From the NCBI GenBank assembly GCA_012520615.1, contig JAAYNX010000023.1:1-49189 (forward strand): DNA of 49,189 bases. The letters are read 5' to 3'. The translations under genes were made by a program, and so were the position numbers. This DNA comes from Clostridiaceae bacterium. Lineage in GTDB: Bacteria; Bacillota; Clostridia; DSM-8532. The number at the start of each line of letters is the position of its first letter. Position 1 is the stretch's first letter. A model generated the notes under the pieces. The model made no database searches. It had not been told where the DNA came from and worked only from the letters and a program-made list of their open reading frames with translations. This document shows positions 42,766-49,189 of this stretch, piece after piece.

Positions 42766-42809
42766 AACAATTTTCAGTGGGAGATTGGTCTCTCACTGAT
42801 TTTTTGTTG
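42766..42809 (+). terminator. Terminator of argCB
   Basis: CAGTGGGAGA pairs with TCTCTCACTG across a four-base loop with flanking A and T arms (AACAATTTT / ATTTTTTGTT). Confidence 0.88.
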
Positions 42810-42873
42810 TTTAAATAGCGTTTTCACCAGAATAATGTTATATAATACTTAGTGACCTATCGGGGAGATGTAT

Positions 42874-44040
42874 ATGAAATCGAAAAGAATTAATAATTTA
42901 AAGTCAGTTATTATAGCACTTATAGCGGTTTTCCTTGTGATGATACCTGTAACCTCATTTGGTGATGATAGTCTCGCCGAATCTCCTGTTTTCAATGTAA
43001 GGGGAAAGGTCAACCGAGTTATTGGTTCACGAGATGAGGGTATCGATTATTCGGGAGGAAGCTTACAGAATTCATTACAGATTGTAGAAATAAAAATAAT
43101 AACTGCGGGGCCTTATAAAAACAAATTGATTGAGGCTGAGTATTCCCTGAGTATTACTTTTAACGAAAAACAGGACCAAGCATTATTAAAACCCGGCGAT
43201 GAAGTTTTGATGGTGATAGAAACAGATGAATCAGGGGAGATTTCTCAGGCATATATTTATTCTGTGGTTAGAGACAAATACCTGTTATTGTTGTTAATAA
43301 TATTTTCAGTGATTATCTTGTCGGTAGGTAAGCTAAAAGGCCTTAAAGCACTTATATCATTAATTTTAACTATTTTAGGCATAATTTATATATTGCTTCC
43401 GCTGATACTAAAAGGTTTTGATCCTGTGTTAGTATCTACATGGGTTTGTGTTGCTATTGCCGGAATAACATTACTTTTAGTAAGTGGATTTAACAAAAAA
43501 ACTCTGGCAGCTGTCATCGGAACCTCCGGCGGATTAATTTCAGCAGGCATTATAGCTCAGGTAATCGGTGAAATGGCTAAGCTAACAGGTCTTGGCGATG
43601 AGGAATCTCAAATGCTAATGTTTATACCCCAAGAAATTGCATTTGACTATAAAGGTTTATTATTCGCAGGTATTTTAATCGGTGCATTAGGCGCTGCTAT
43701 GGACGTAGGAATGTCTCTTTCTTCTGCCATGTTTGAAATTAAGGAAATAAACCCTGAAATCAAAAAAGGACAACTACTTAAAGCAGGAATGAATATCGGC
43801 CGGGATATGATAGCAACAATGTCAAGTACGCTGATTCTCGCTTACACAGGAGGTTCGTTGCAACTAATGCTCCTCTTCATGGCGCATCAGATACCCTTCG
43901 TAGATATCATTAATCAAGACGGATATGCAACGGAAGTTGTAAGGTCATTAGCAGGAAGCATAGGCCTTATATTGACTATTCCTATAACAGCAATAGCGGT
44001 AGGCTTTTTGTGTGAAAAACCGGAGGAAGAGCGATATTAA
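42874..44040 (+). CDS. YibE/F family membrane protein
   Basis: This 388-residue protein has a signal-like first hydrophobic segment (about residues 10-30), an exported N-terminal domain of about 100 residues, then about seven membrane segments of the YibE/F family. Conserved YibE/F pieces include LKALISLILTILGIIYI, IGALGAAMDVGMSLSSAM and TGGSLQLMLLFM. The function of YibE/F is not established; a transport role is suspected. ATG 42874 is selected because GGGGAG precedes it by six bases; the ATG six bases earlier overlaps that site. A hairpin follows at about 44043. Confidence 0.85.
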   Translation: MKSKRINNLKSVIIALIAVFLVMIPVTSFGDDSLAESPVFNVRGKVNRVIGSRDEGIDYSGGSLQNSLQIVEIKIITAGPYKNKLIEAEYSLSITFNEKQDQALLKPGDEVLMVIETDESGEISQAYIYSVVRDKYLLLLLIIFSVIILSVGKLKGLKALISLILTILGIIYILLPLILKGFDPVLVSTWVCVAIAGITLLLVSGFNKKTLAAVIGTSGGLISAGIIAQVIGEMAKLTGLGDEESQMLMFIPQEIAFDYKGLLFAGILIGALGAAMDVGMSLSSAMFEIKEINPEIKKGQLLKAGMNIGRDMIATMSSTLILAYTGGSLQLMLLFMAHQIPFVDIINQDGYATEVVRSLAGSIGLILTIPITAIAVGFLCEKPEEERY

Positions 44041-44042
44041 AA

Positions 44043-44096
44043 AAGAGCTACACTCAAATAAAAATTTTATCATTCTGAGTTAGCTCCTTTTAAATA
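44043..44096. terminator. Bidirectional terminator between convergent genes
   Basis: AAAGAGCTACACTCA pairs imperfectly with TGAGTTAGCTCCTTTT across an AT-rich loop. The ends resemble the MITE-like repeats (AGAGCT...CTCAAATA, TCATTCTGAG), so it may be a shortened relative. Confidence 0.65.
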
Positions 44097-44112
44097 AGCA
44101 AAAATTTCTGTA

Positions 44113-44304
44113 TTATTGGTTCTGATTTAATGCATCTACCAGTTTGTTGATATCCATTCCGTGAACTTGGGATGCCTCTTCCAGAGTTTCGGCCTGAGAA
44201 GCGGGGCAGCCAATGCATCCCATACCAAAACCCATGAGTATTTGGGCCGCATTAGGGTTTGTTCTTATTATCTCACCAATTGTCATATCCTTTGTTATTT
44301 TCAT
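44113..44304 (-). CDS. DUF1858 domain protein
   Basis: This protein of 63 residues contains the DUF1858 pattern [39 protein letters not shown] with a CIGC cysteine pair. These small proteins are annotated as hybrid-cluster-protein-associated redox disulfide domains, but the function is not settled. ATG 44304 follows AGGAGG with 7-base spacing; an adjacent ATG three bases upstream is possible. It is convergent with YibE/F and not coupled to the cyclase gene. Confidence 0.88.
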   Translation of the reverse strand: MKITKDMTIGEIIRTNPNAAQILMGFGMGCIGCPASQAETLEEASQVHGMDINKLVDALNQNQ

Positions 44305-44478
44305 CATTAAGCCTCCTAGCGTTTTACAGTTAATTTAACCTTTTGTTGTCTATTATACTCTATATCAGCAATATAAATAAAACTGTGATTTTCGTCACAA
44401 AATCATAGTTTTTACTTTTGTTCTTGCAAATTATGCAGTTACAATGGCTTTTGAAGCAAGTTTCGTAAAATCCAAGTT

Positions 44479-45102
44479 TTACATACCGACAATTAATACG
44501 GCTCTTACCGGGGATGCTTCGACTCCTTTAATCTTTACAGGTGCCGCGAACAGAAAATATTCCCCTTCATTCACTTCATCAAGCTTCAAACCCTCAAGAA
44601 TAACGATTCTAGCGCTAAAAAGAATTTTATGGGTTTCATGGCCCGGCTGTGCTCTTTCAATTCCAAGAGCATCAATACCCACTCCTTTTACCTTTTTACC
44701 ACTTAAATACTCAGCACCGGATTTATCAAGATAGATAAAATCCTTCTCTAAAATGTTCTCAATACTGTTTCTGGTTTTAAGAAGGATAAAGTCGCCCATT
44801 TGTATTTCTTTTGCTTCTAAATCGGTTTTAGACACCTTTTCGGCAACATGGGTAAGGTCTATAACCTTACACTTTGTAATTACTTTGTCCAAATCGAATC
44901 CGTCAAGGTTCTTACCATCCTCTATCATATGGAGCGGGGCATCCAAATGAGTTCCGGTATGCAAATTCATTTCCAGCCTCGTTTCATAAGCTGAGCCTTT
45001 GTTAAAGTCATTGTCAATTTTAAAAACAGGTCTTTTTTCTGTTCTTCCTTTATAAACGGGCATTTCGTGAGATATTTCCATTGATATATCATAAATTTTC
45101 AT
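44479..45102 (-). CDS. Cyclase family protein (kynurenine formamidase-like)
   Basis: This 207-residue metal-dependent hydrolase of the cyclase/KynB superfamily has the metal signature HTGTHLDAPLHM near residue 48 and an acidic residue in GIDALGIE. It could open an amide or cyclic ester; the natural substrate is unknown in clostridia. It is likely expressed with zwf, which lies 33 bases upstream on the same strand, although no metabolic link is evident. Confidence 0.88.
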   Translation of the reverse strand: MKIYDISMEISHEMPVYKGRTEKRPVFKIDNDFNKGSAYETRLEMNLHTGTHLDAPLHMIEDGKNLDGFDLDKVITKCKVIDLTHVAEKVSKTDLEAKEIQMGDFILLKTRNSIENILEKDFIYLDKSGAEYLSGKKVKGVGIDALGIERAQPGHETHKILFSARIVILEGLKLDEVNEGEYFLFAAPVKIKGVEASPVRAVLIVGM

Positions 45103-45135
45103 AACCGCTCTCCTATTCCCACACCGTTTTCTCTT

Positions 45136-46629
45136 CTATACGTCCCACCATTTACGTCCGTCCATTGCTAAAAGTTCAAAAGCCTTAACAGGGCCCATGG
45201 TACCGGCATCGTAGTTGGGAAAATCAAATTTTTTCTGTCCTCTGTACTCAATAATTCTGTCCGCAAATATCCATGATGCTTCCACCTCATCCCACCTTGA
45301 AAAAAGCGTAGCATCGCCTCTTAAAATGTCATACAGCAGGCGCTCATAGGCTTCTGGAGTATTCCCCACCGTGGGATTGTAGTAGCTGGTATCCATTTTT
45401 GTAGATACAATATCGTTATGGGTACTAAAATCCTTGGTGTTAAACTGGAAAAAGACACCCACATTAGGTTGTATCCTTATTACCAACAAATTTGGTATCT
45501 GCACATGCCCCTCTTTAAAATACAGGACTTCAGGCAGCTCTTTAAACTGAATTACAATCTCTGATGACGTCTTGCCCATTCTTTTACCTGTCCTAATATA
45601 AAATGGGGTGCCTGCCCATCTGAAATTATTTATTTGCAATTTTATTGCCACAAAGGTCTCTGTTGTTGAATTAACCGGAATATTTTCCTCTTCTCGATAT
45701 GAAACTACATGCTGACCATCTATTACACCTTTTCCGTACTGACCGAAAATAACGTTTTTTCTTAATCTATCACCGGTAAAACCTTCTATGGCTTGAATTA
45801 CTTTCAGTTTCTCTGTACGGATGGATTCGGTTTTCAGGTTAATAGGCGGCTCCATAGCAACTAGAGATAAAATCTGGACGATATGATTCTGAACCATATC
45901 CCTCATTGCCCCTGAGTTTTCATAATATCCGCCTCTGGTTCCTACCCCGTGTTTTTCATTGAGGGATATTTGCACATTATCAATATATTTATTGCTCCAG
46001 AGAGATTCAAAAACAGTGTTGCAGAACCTAAGCACCATAATGTTCTGTATCATTTCTTTGCCAAGGTAATGGTCGATTCTGTAAATGCTGCTTTCGTCAA
46101 ACACCTCGATAAGCTTATCATTGAGCTTTTTAGCGGTTATTAGATCTTTTCCGAAAGGCTTTTCTATTACAAGCCTTGTCCATGAGCCCTCCTGGTGAGC
46201 CAAGCCATGATCCGATATTCCTTGAACAACTAATTCAAAATATTCAGGCGCCACCGCTAAATAGAAAACCCTGTTGCCACCGGTATCATATTTTTCATCC
46301 AGCTTTTTAAGGTAGTCCTTTAGCTTTACATAGCCCTCTTGATCGGTAAAATCAAATTGCACATAGTAAAGTAAATCCCTCAATCTTTCCCAATACTCAA
46401 GGTCAATTTTATTTCTTGAGTATTTATTAAGCGACCCAAACACTTCATCTCTATACTGCTCGCTTGTCTTGGCCTTTCTACCTATCGATACCACCGCAAA
46501 ATTTTCAGGTAAAAGCTTATCATATACAAGATTATATAGCGCCGGCATCAGCTTTCTGTGGGTTAAGTCACCTGTACCACCGAAAATCACCATTATTGCC
46601 GACAAACTCTTATTGCTGTCGTTTCTCAT
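45136..46629 (-). CDS. zwf: Glucose-6-phosphate 1-dehydrogenase
   Basis: This 497-residue enzyme oxidises glucose-6-phosphate with NADP in the pentose phosphate pathway. It shows the N-terminal nucleotide motif IFGGTGDLTHRKL, the active site RIDHYLGKEM near residue 175, the substrate Lys in VIEKPFGKDL and the C-terminal domain with FYIRTGKRM and ERLLYDILRGD. The full length fits the family. ATG follows GGGGGC. No 6-phosphogluconolactonase or Gnd gene is near. Confidence 0.97.
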   Translation of the reverse strand: MRNDSNKSLSAIMVIFGGTGDLTHRKLMPALYNLVYDKLLPENFAVVSIGRKAKTSEQYRDEVFGSLNKYSRNKIDLEYWERLRDLLYYVQFDFTDQEGYVKLKDYLKKLDEKYDTGGNRVFYLAVAPEYFELVVQGISDHGLAHQEGSWTRLVIEKPFGKDLITAKKLNDKLIEVFDESSIYRIDHYLGKEMIQNIMVLRFCNTVFESLWSNKYIDNVQISLNEKHGVGTRGGYYENSGAMRDMVQNHIVQILSLVAMEPPINLKTESIRTEKLKVIQAIEGFTGDRLRKNVIFGQYGKGVIDGQHVVSYREEENIPVNSTTETFVAIKLQINNFRWAGTPFYIRTGKRMGKTSSEIVIQFKELPEVLYFKEGHVQIPNLLVIRIQPNVGVFFQFNTKDFSTHNDIVSTKMDTSYYNPTVGNTPEAYERLLYDILRGDATLFSRWDEVEASWIFADRIIEYRGQKKFDFPNYDAGTMGPVKAFELLAMDGRKWWDV

Positions 46630-46797
46630 ATAGGCAACGCCCCCTAATTTTTATATATCTTTTTCCCCTACTTACAGCTATGCTAATCATTATTTTTACT
46701 ATTACCAAAATATTATTATTTTCTGAATTAAGTTTATCCAGCCTTATAGTGGGCAAATACAATTTAGGAGGCTAATGCATTTTAGGGGGTGTTAATT

Positions 46798-47058
46798 ATG
46801 ACCGTAATTAAAAAAGACGGACGAATTCAAGATTTTGATGTTGAGAAAATGCGCCTTTCTGTCGCAAATGCATCTGATGATGCAAAAGCACCTATGTCAA
46901 GCTCAGATCTTGATTTGGTTATTAAGGATGTTATGGCATCCATTGAATTAGTTAAAACAAAACAGCATTTAAATACTGCTATGCTGCGAGAATTTATTAT
47001 TGATTCCTTAACAAAGTTCGGATTCTCAAAAGTTGCAAAACATTACAGCGAATACTAA
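46798..47058 (+). CDS. Stand-alone ATP-cone domain protein
   Basis: This 86-residue protein is essentially a single ATP-cone domain (VIKKDGRIQDFDVEKMRLSVANA, then the helix pair and MLREFIIDSLTKFGFSKVAKHYSEY). ATP-cones bind ATP or dATP and regulate ribonucleotide reductases or NrdR, to which they are normally fused; here nothing follows. It starts at ATG 46798 after AGGGGGT. The next plus-strand bases contain a weak hairpin AAGCCC/GGGCTT (about 47064-47108). A regulatory partner supplied in trans is possible. Confidence 0.85.
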   Translation: MTVIKKDGRIQDFDVEKMRLSVANASDDAKAPMSSSDLDLVIKDVMASIELVKTKQHLNTAMLREFIIDSLTKFGFSKVAKHYSEY

Positions 47059-47186
47059 AGCAAAGCCCATCACAATCTGTAAAATAATAACAGCGCATGA
47101 CGGGCTTAGCTCAAATTAACAGTTTGTTTATCAATAGTGAATTCACGAGCAATTTCTTTTGATTTTTAAGTTGGTATGTAGTGTCA

Positions 47187-47615
47187 CTATAGCTGTACTT
47201 TTTCTTTTGGAGCAAAGTTTTTATCCATTGTCCAAGGACATGCAGTTCCGTTTTTCAACCTGAAAACAGCAATCGCCTCATAGAAATTTTTAAATGCGCC
47301 TTTTTCCTTCCACGCCTTTAAAAATGCTCGAGATGGATGTTCAACGATTTCATCTTTAAAGTTATTATCATCAATTAGTTCTAATTCCCCGCTAATCCTA
47401 ATTTGTGTTCCATTGCAGCTAAAGCAAAGCTCTGCTTTATTATTTTTGCAAATTTGTTTGTAAACATCTTTTGCTGTCGCTGTGTGAAATATTATTCCCT
47501 CCTCATCTGCCCGGTATAAAAACATTGCTCTAACTCTCGGTTGATCATCTTCCACAGTGGCAATATAAAAAACGGGATTTTGCGTTATAGCTTCAAATAC
47601 TTCATTTTTAGTCAT
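47187..47615 (-). CDS. Pyridoxamine 5'-phosphate oxidase family protein
   Basis: This 142-residue split-barrel flavin-binding-like protein begins TKNEVFEAITQNPVFYIATVEDDQPRVRAM and includes the ELCFSCNGTQIRISGELEL strand pair, as in the small PNPOx-related proteins of clostridia. The substrate and cofactor (FMN, F420 or heme) are not fixed by sequence. It has AGGAG upstream of ATG and stands alone, followed by a region of AT-rich sequence. Confidence 0.88.
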   Translation of the reverse strand: MTKNEVFEAITQNPVFYIATVEDDQPRVRAMFLYRADEEGIIFHTATAKDVYKQICKNNKAELCFSCNGTQIRISGELELIDDNNFKDEIVEHPSRAFLKAWKEKGAFKNFYEAIAVFRLKNGTACPWTMDKNFAPKEKVQL

Positions 47616-47737
47616 TAATATCTCCTCCGATCATTACAAAAATTTTATTAGATGCAATTTTATAATAATCAAAAGGGTTATTCTATGACTAAGTGCGCAT
47701 TAAATATAACATTGTGCGCAAAACACACATTTTTTAG

Positions 47738-48781
47738 TTATGTATTAGAAAGCTTGTTGCGTTCTATTTCTCTGTATTCTTTTGTTGTCACCCCAAACCA
47801 TTTTTTAAATGCCCTTCGAAATGCGCTTGGCTCTGAGAAACCGAGAAGATAAGTAATATCCTCGATTGAATAATTCTCAAGCAAGTACTTTTTAGCAAGC
47901 TGCTCACGTGTTTGCCGTAGTAGTATATTAAATTCTGTTCCCTCATTACGCAAATTAGCCTGAAGAGTTCTACAGCTTATAGATAACTCCTGTGCAATTC
48001 TTTTTACTGTCAGGTTTTCCGTATCCATATAAGACAAAATCAGTTTTTTAGTCCTGTATGTAAAACTATTGATTGATTCAATTTCTTCTAAAAATTCCTT
48101 GGCATAGCTCTCAAAATACATTAAGAGACTCTCATTTGGAAGAAGAACCGGTGTGTTGGCTACCCGAATACTCATGACCATATAATTTCCACTCTGACTA
48201 AACCGAACTTCTTTTCCAAACACCTTAATATATTCATCTATCAATTCCGGCTTAAAAGATGCTAAAGCAACTTCAGTTGGATAGATGTCTTTACCGCTTA
48301 AGTTCCGTGCTAAATTTATAAGGCTTGAAAAATACCCCTCATAACAATGTTTTGAGATTTTTGGAGCATCTATTGGTTCGGTCAGTTTTATAACTATAGT
48401 GTCATGCTCAATAGATATTTCACCTTTTATCAAATTTCCTATAACACTTGAATATCGGGAGAATTTATGAAAAGCTTCTAAAACCGTTTTGCAATTCATC
48501 ATCATATAACCGAGTATCGACCAATTACCCGCTTCTGTGAATTGCCCCATATTCAGACCGAAGCAAGGATCATTAGTTACTTGTGAAGCTGTTTCCTCAA
48601 CAATTACATACTTTTCAACAGGAATACGCTCATCAGGATTACTCAGTATGCTTGATTCCAACTCTACGGATTTCATAAATTCGTCTATATTTACGTTTCT
48701 ACTTGCAAGATACCTAAGTACTTGTGTTAAAACGCCAACAGAAACAGTATATTTATGCTCTAATAAAGGCTTTCCTGTCAT
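47738..48781 (-). CDS. AraC family transcriptional regulator
   Basis: This 347-residue regulator has an N-terminal arabinose-binding-like (PF12625-type) domain (about 20-210, VLRYLASRNVNIDEFM) and a C-terminal double helix-turn-helix AraC domain (about 245-340, with LTVKRIAQELSISCRTLQANL and ITYLLGFSEPSAFRRAFKKWFG). Such proteins usually activate genes in response to an amino acid, siderophore or lipid signal. The target is unknown. The gene is transcribed toward the PNPOx gene, which is a possible target. ATG 48781 lies downstream of GGGGTG. Confidence 0.92.
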   Translation of the reverse strand: MTGKPLLEHKYTVSVGVLTQVLRYLASRNVNIDEFMKSVELESSILSNPDERIPVEKYVIVEETASQVTNDPCFGLNMGQFTEAGNWSILGYMMMNCKTVLEAFHKFSRYSSVIGNLIKGEISIEHDTIVIKLTEPIDAPKISKHCYEGYFSSLINLARNLSGKDIYPTEVALASFKPELIDEYIKVFGKEVRFSQSGNYMVMSIRVANTPVLLPNESLLMYFESYAKEFLEEIESINSFTYRTKKLILSYMDTENLTVKRIAQELSISCRTLQANLRNEGTEFNILLRQTREQLAKKYLLENYSIEDITYLLGFSEPSAFRRAFKKWFGVTTKEYREIERNKLSNT

Positions 48782-48944
48782 ATCATTTCACCCCAGTTCA
48801 GCTTTATTTCTTGAGATTTATTATTTATCTATTTTTCATATGAATAATATTACCCTCGACATAAACAACCCGGTTTACAGCGCTCATTTACTCGACTTTC
48901 CACATTATACTAGTATACCATATTTTTATTTGCATAATTAAAAA

Positions 48945-48977
48945 TCCCTGAACCGCTTCATTTAAGCAATTCAGGGA
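48945..48977 (-). terminator. Terminator of the tRNA-Cys gene
   Basis: On the minus strand TCCCTGAA pairs with TTCAGGGA, followed by TTTTTAATT. It lies just after the tRNA. Confidence 0.85.
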
Positions 48978-48986
48978 CTTTATTTT

Positions 48987-49061
<75 letters not shown>

Positions 49062-49070
49062 GGATATAAA

Positions 49071-49111
49071 AACCGCAGCCGGTACATCTTCCGATATAAC
49101 TCTCTGCGGTT
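49071..49111 (-). terminator. Terminator-like hairpin between two tRNA genes
   Basis: On the minus strand AACCGCAG pairs with CTGCGGTT across a loop of about 25 bases and is followed by a T run. It lies between tRNA-Gly (upstream) and tRNA-Cys (downstream), which might attenuate read-through to tRNA-Cys. Confidence 0.6.
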
Positions 49112-49117
49112 CCTTTG

Positions 49118-49189
49118 TGGAGCGGGATACGAGATTCGAACTCGCGACTTTCACCTTGGCAAGGTGACACTCTACCACTGAGTTAATCC
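49118..49189 (-). tRNA. tRNA-Gly (GCC), cut by window edge
   Basis: On the minus strand the D-arm (ACTCAGTGGTAGAGT), the anticodon loop TTGCCAA with GCC, the T-arm (CGAGTTCGAATCTCG) and the acceptor ATCCCGC plus T and CCA are visible. The first three bases of the 5' acceptor strand lie outside the window. Confidence 0.95.

Noticed and set aside
46464-46775. 103-codon frame opposite the zwf start
   Set aside because: It overlaps the 5' end of zwf on the other strand and has no ribosome binding site or domain.
48537-48941. 134-codon frame opposite the AraC gene
   Set aside because: Most of it is antisense to a clear regulator gene, and the rest is AT-rich intergenic sequence.

Overview
The window looks like a chromosomal segment from a spore-forming anaerobe of the class Clostridia. 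It is AT-rich, has strong AGGAGG-type ribosome binding sites, occasional GTG/TTG starts, the sporulation sigma factor SigH, a SpoVB-type flippase, an NfnAB electron-bifurcating pair, bacteriohemerythrin and a CtsR-type heat-shock operator. No phage, plasmid, conjugative element, intact transposase or CRISPR array is visible. Species cannot be named from the sequence alone.

Layout, left to right. 1-2183: end of a TRAP permease and a DUF362 ferredoxin-type protein. 2191-7547: a locus that was tandemly duplicated and then lost complementary parts of each copy. Its intact members are a secreted protein, a membrane-anchored protein, an SPFH membrane protein paired with a tiny ribbon-helix-helix protein, a TlpA thioredoxin with CcdA, and YjfB; remnants of the second copies flank them. 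7712-12083: a D-2-hydroxyacid dehydrogenase and a TIM-barrel isomerase divergent from a FadR-type GntR regulator, followed by citrate synthase. 12124-16036: an RfbF-RfbG-GT2-GT operon for a CDP-sugar-dependent glycan. 16123-19773: Cu/Zn SOD, a CYTH enzyme, a DUF4163/DUF3298 protein, a PBECR-like nuclease candidate and a GNAT acetyltransferase. 19822-24923: ZIP transporter, prfA, PHP hydrolase, Hsp20 and a flippase, all on the minus strand.

25101-30370: an acidic lipoprotein, then nfnA-nfnB and NADP-type gdhA, which together link ferredoxin, NAD(P)H and glutamate. 30421-39010: a membrane protein lying between short copies of neighbouring genes, then M20 peptidase, dut, U32 (RlhA-like) protein, a coiled-coil membrane protein, zapA, bacteriohemerythrin, sigH and a P-loop/Asp23 fusion. 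39322-49189: an orphan MsmX-like ATPase, argC-argB behind two ARG-box-like sites, YibE/F, DUF1858, a cyclase, zwf, a stand-alone ATP-cone protein, a PNPOx-fold protein, an AraC regulator and two tRNAs.

The strongest unusual signals are: (i) two independent loci where short, 86-98 percent identical fragments of neighbouring genes flank new or retained genes, which is the footprint of tandem duplication followed by deletion; (ii) the SPFH plus ribbon-helix-helix gene pair; (iii) two exact CtsR heptad repeats around the hsp20 promoter; (iv) three palindromic MITE-like elements; and (v) a P-loop/Asp23 fusion next to sigH. Product names rest on motif recognition by eye; no database search was run.
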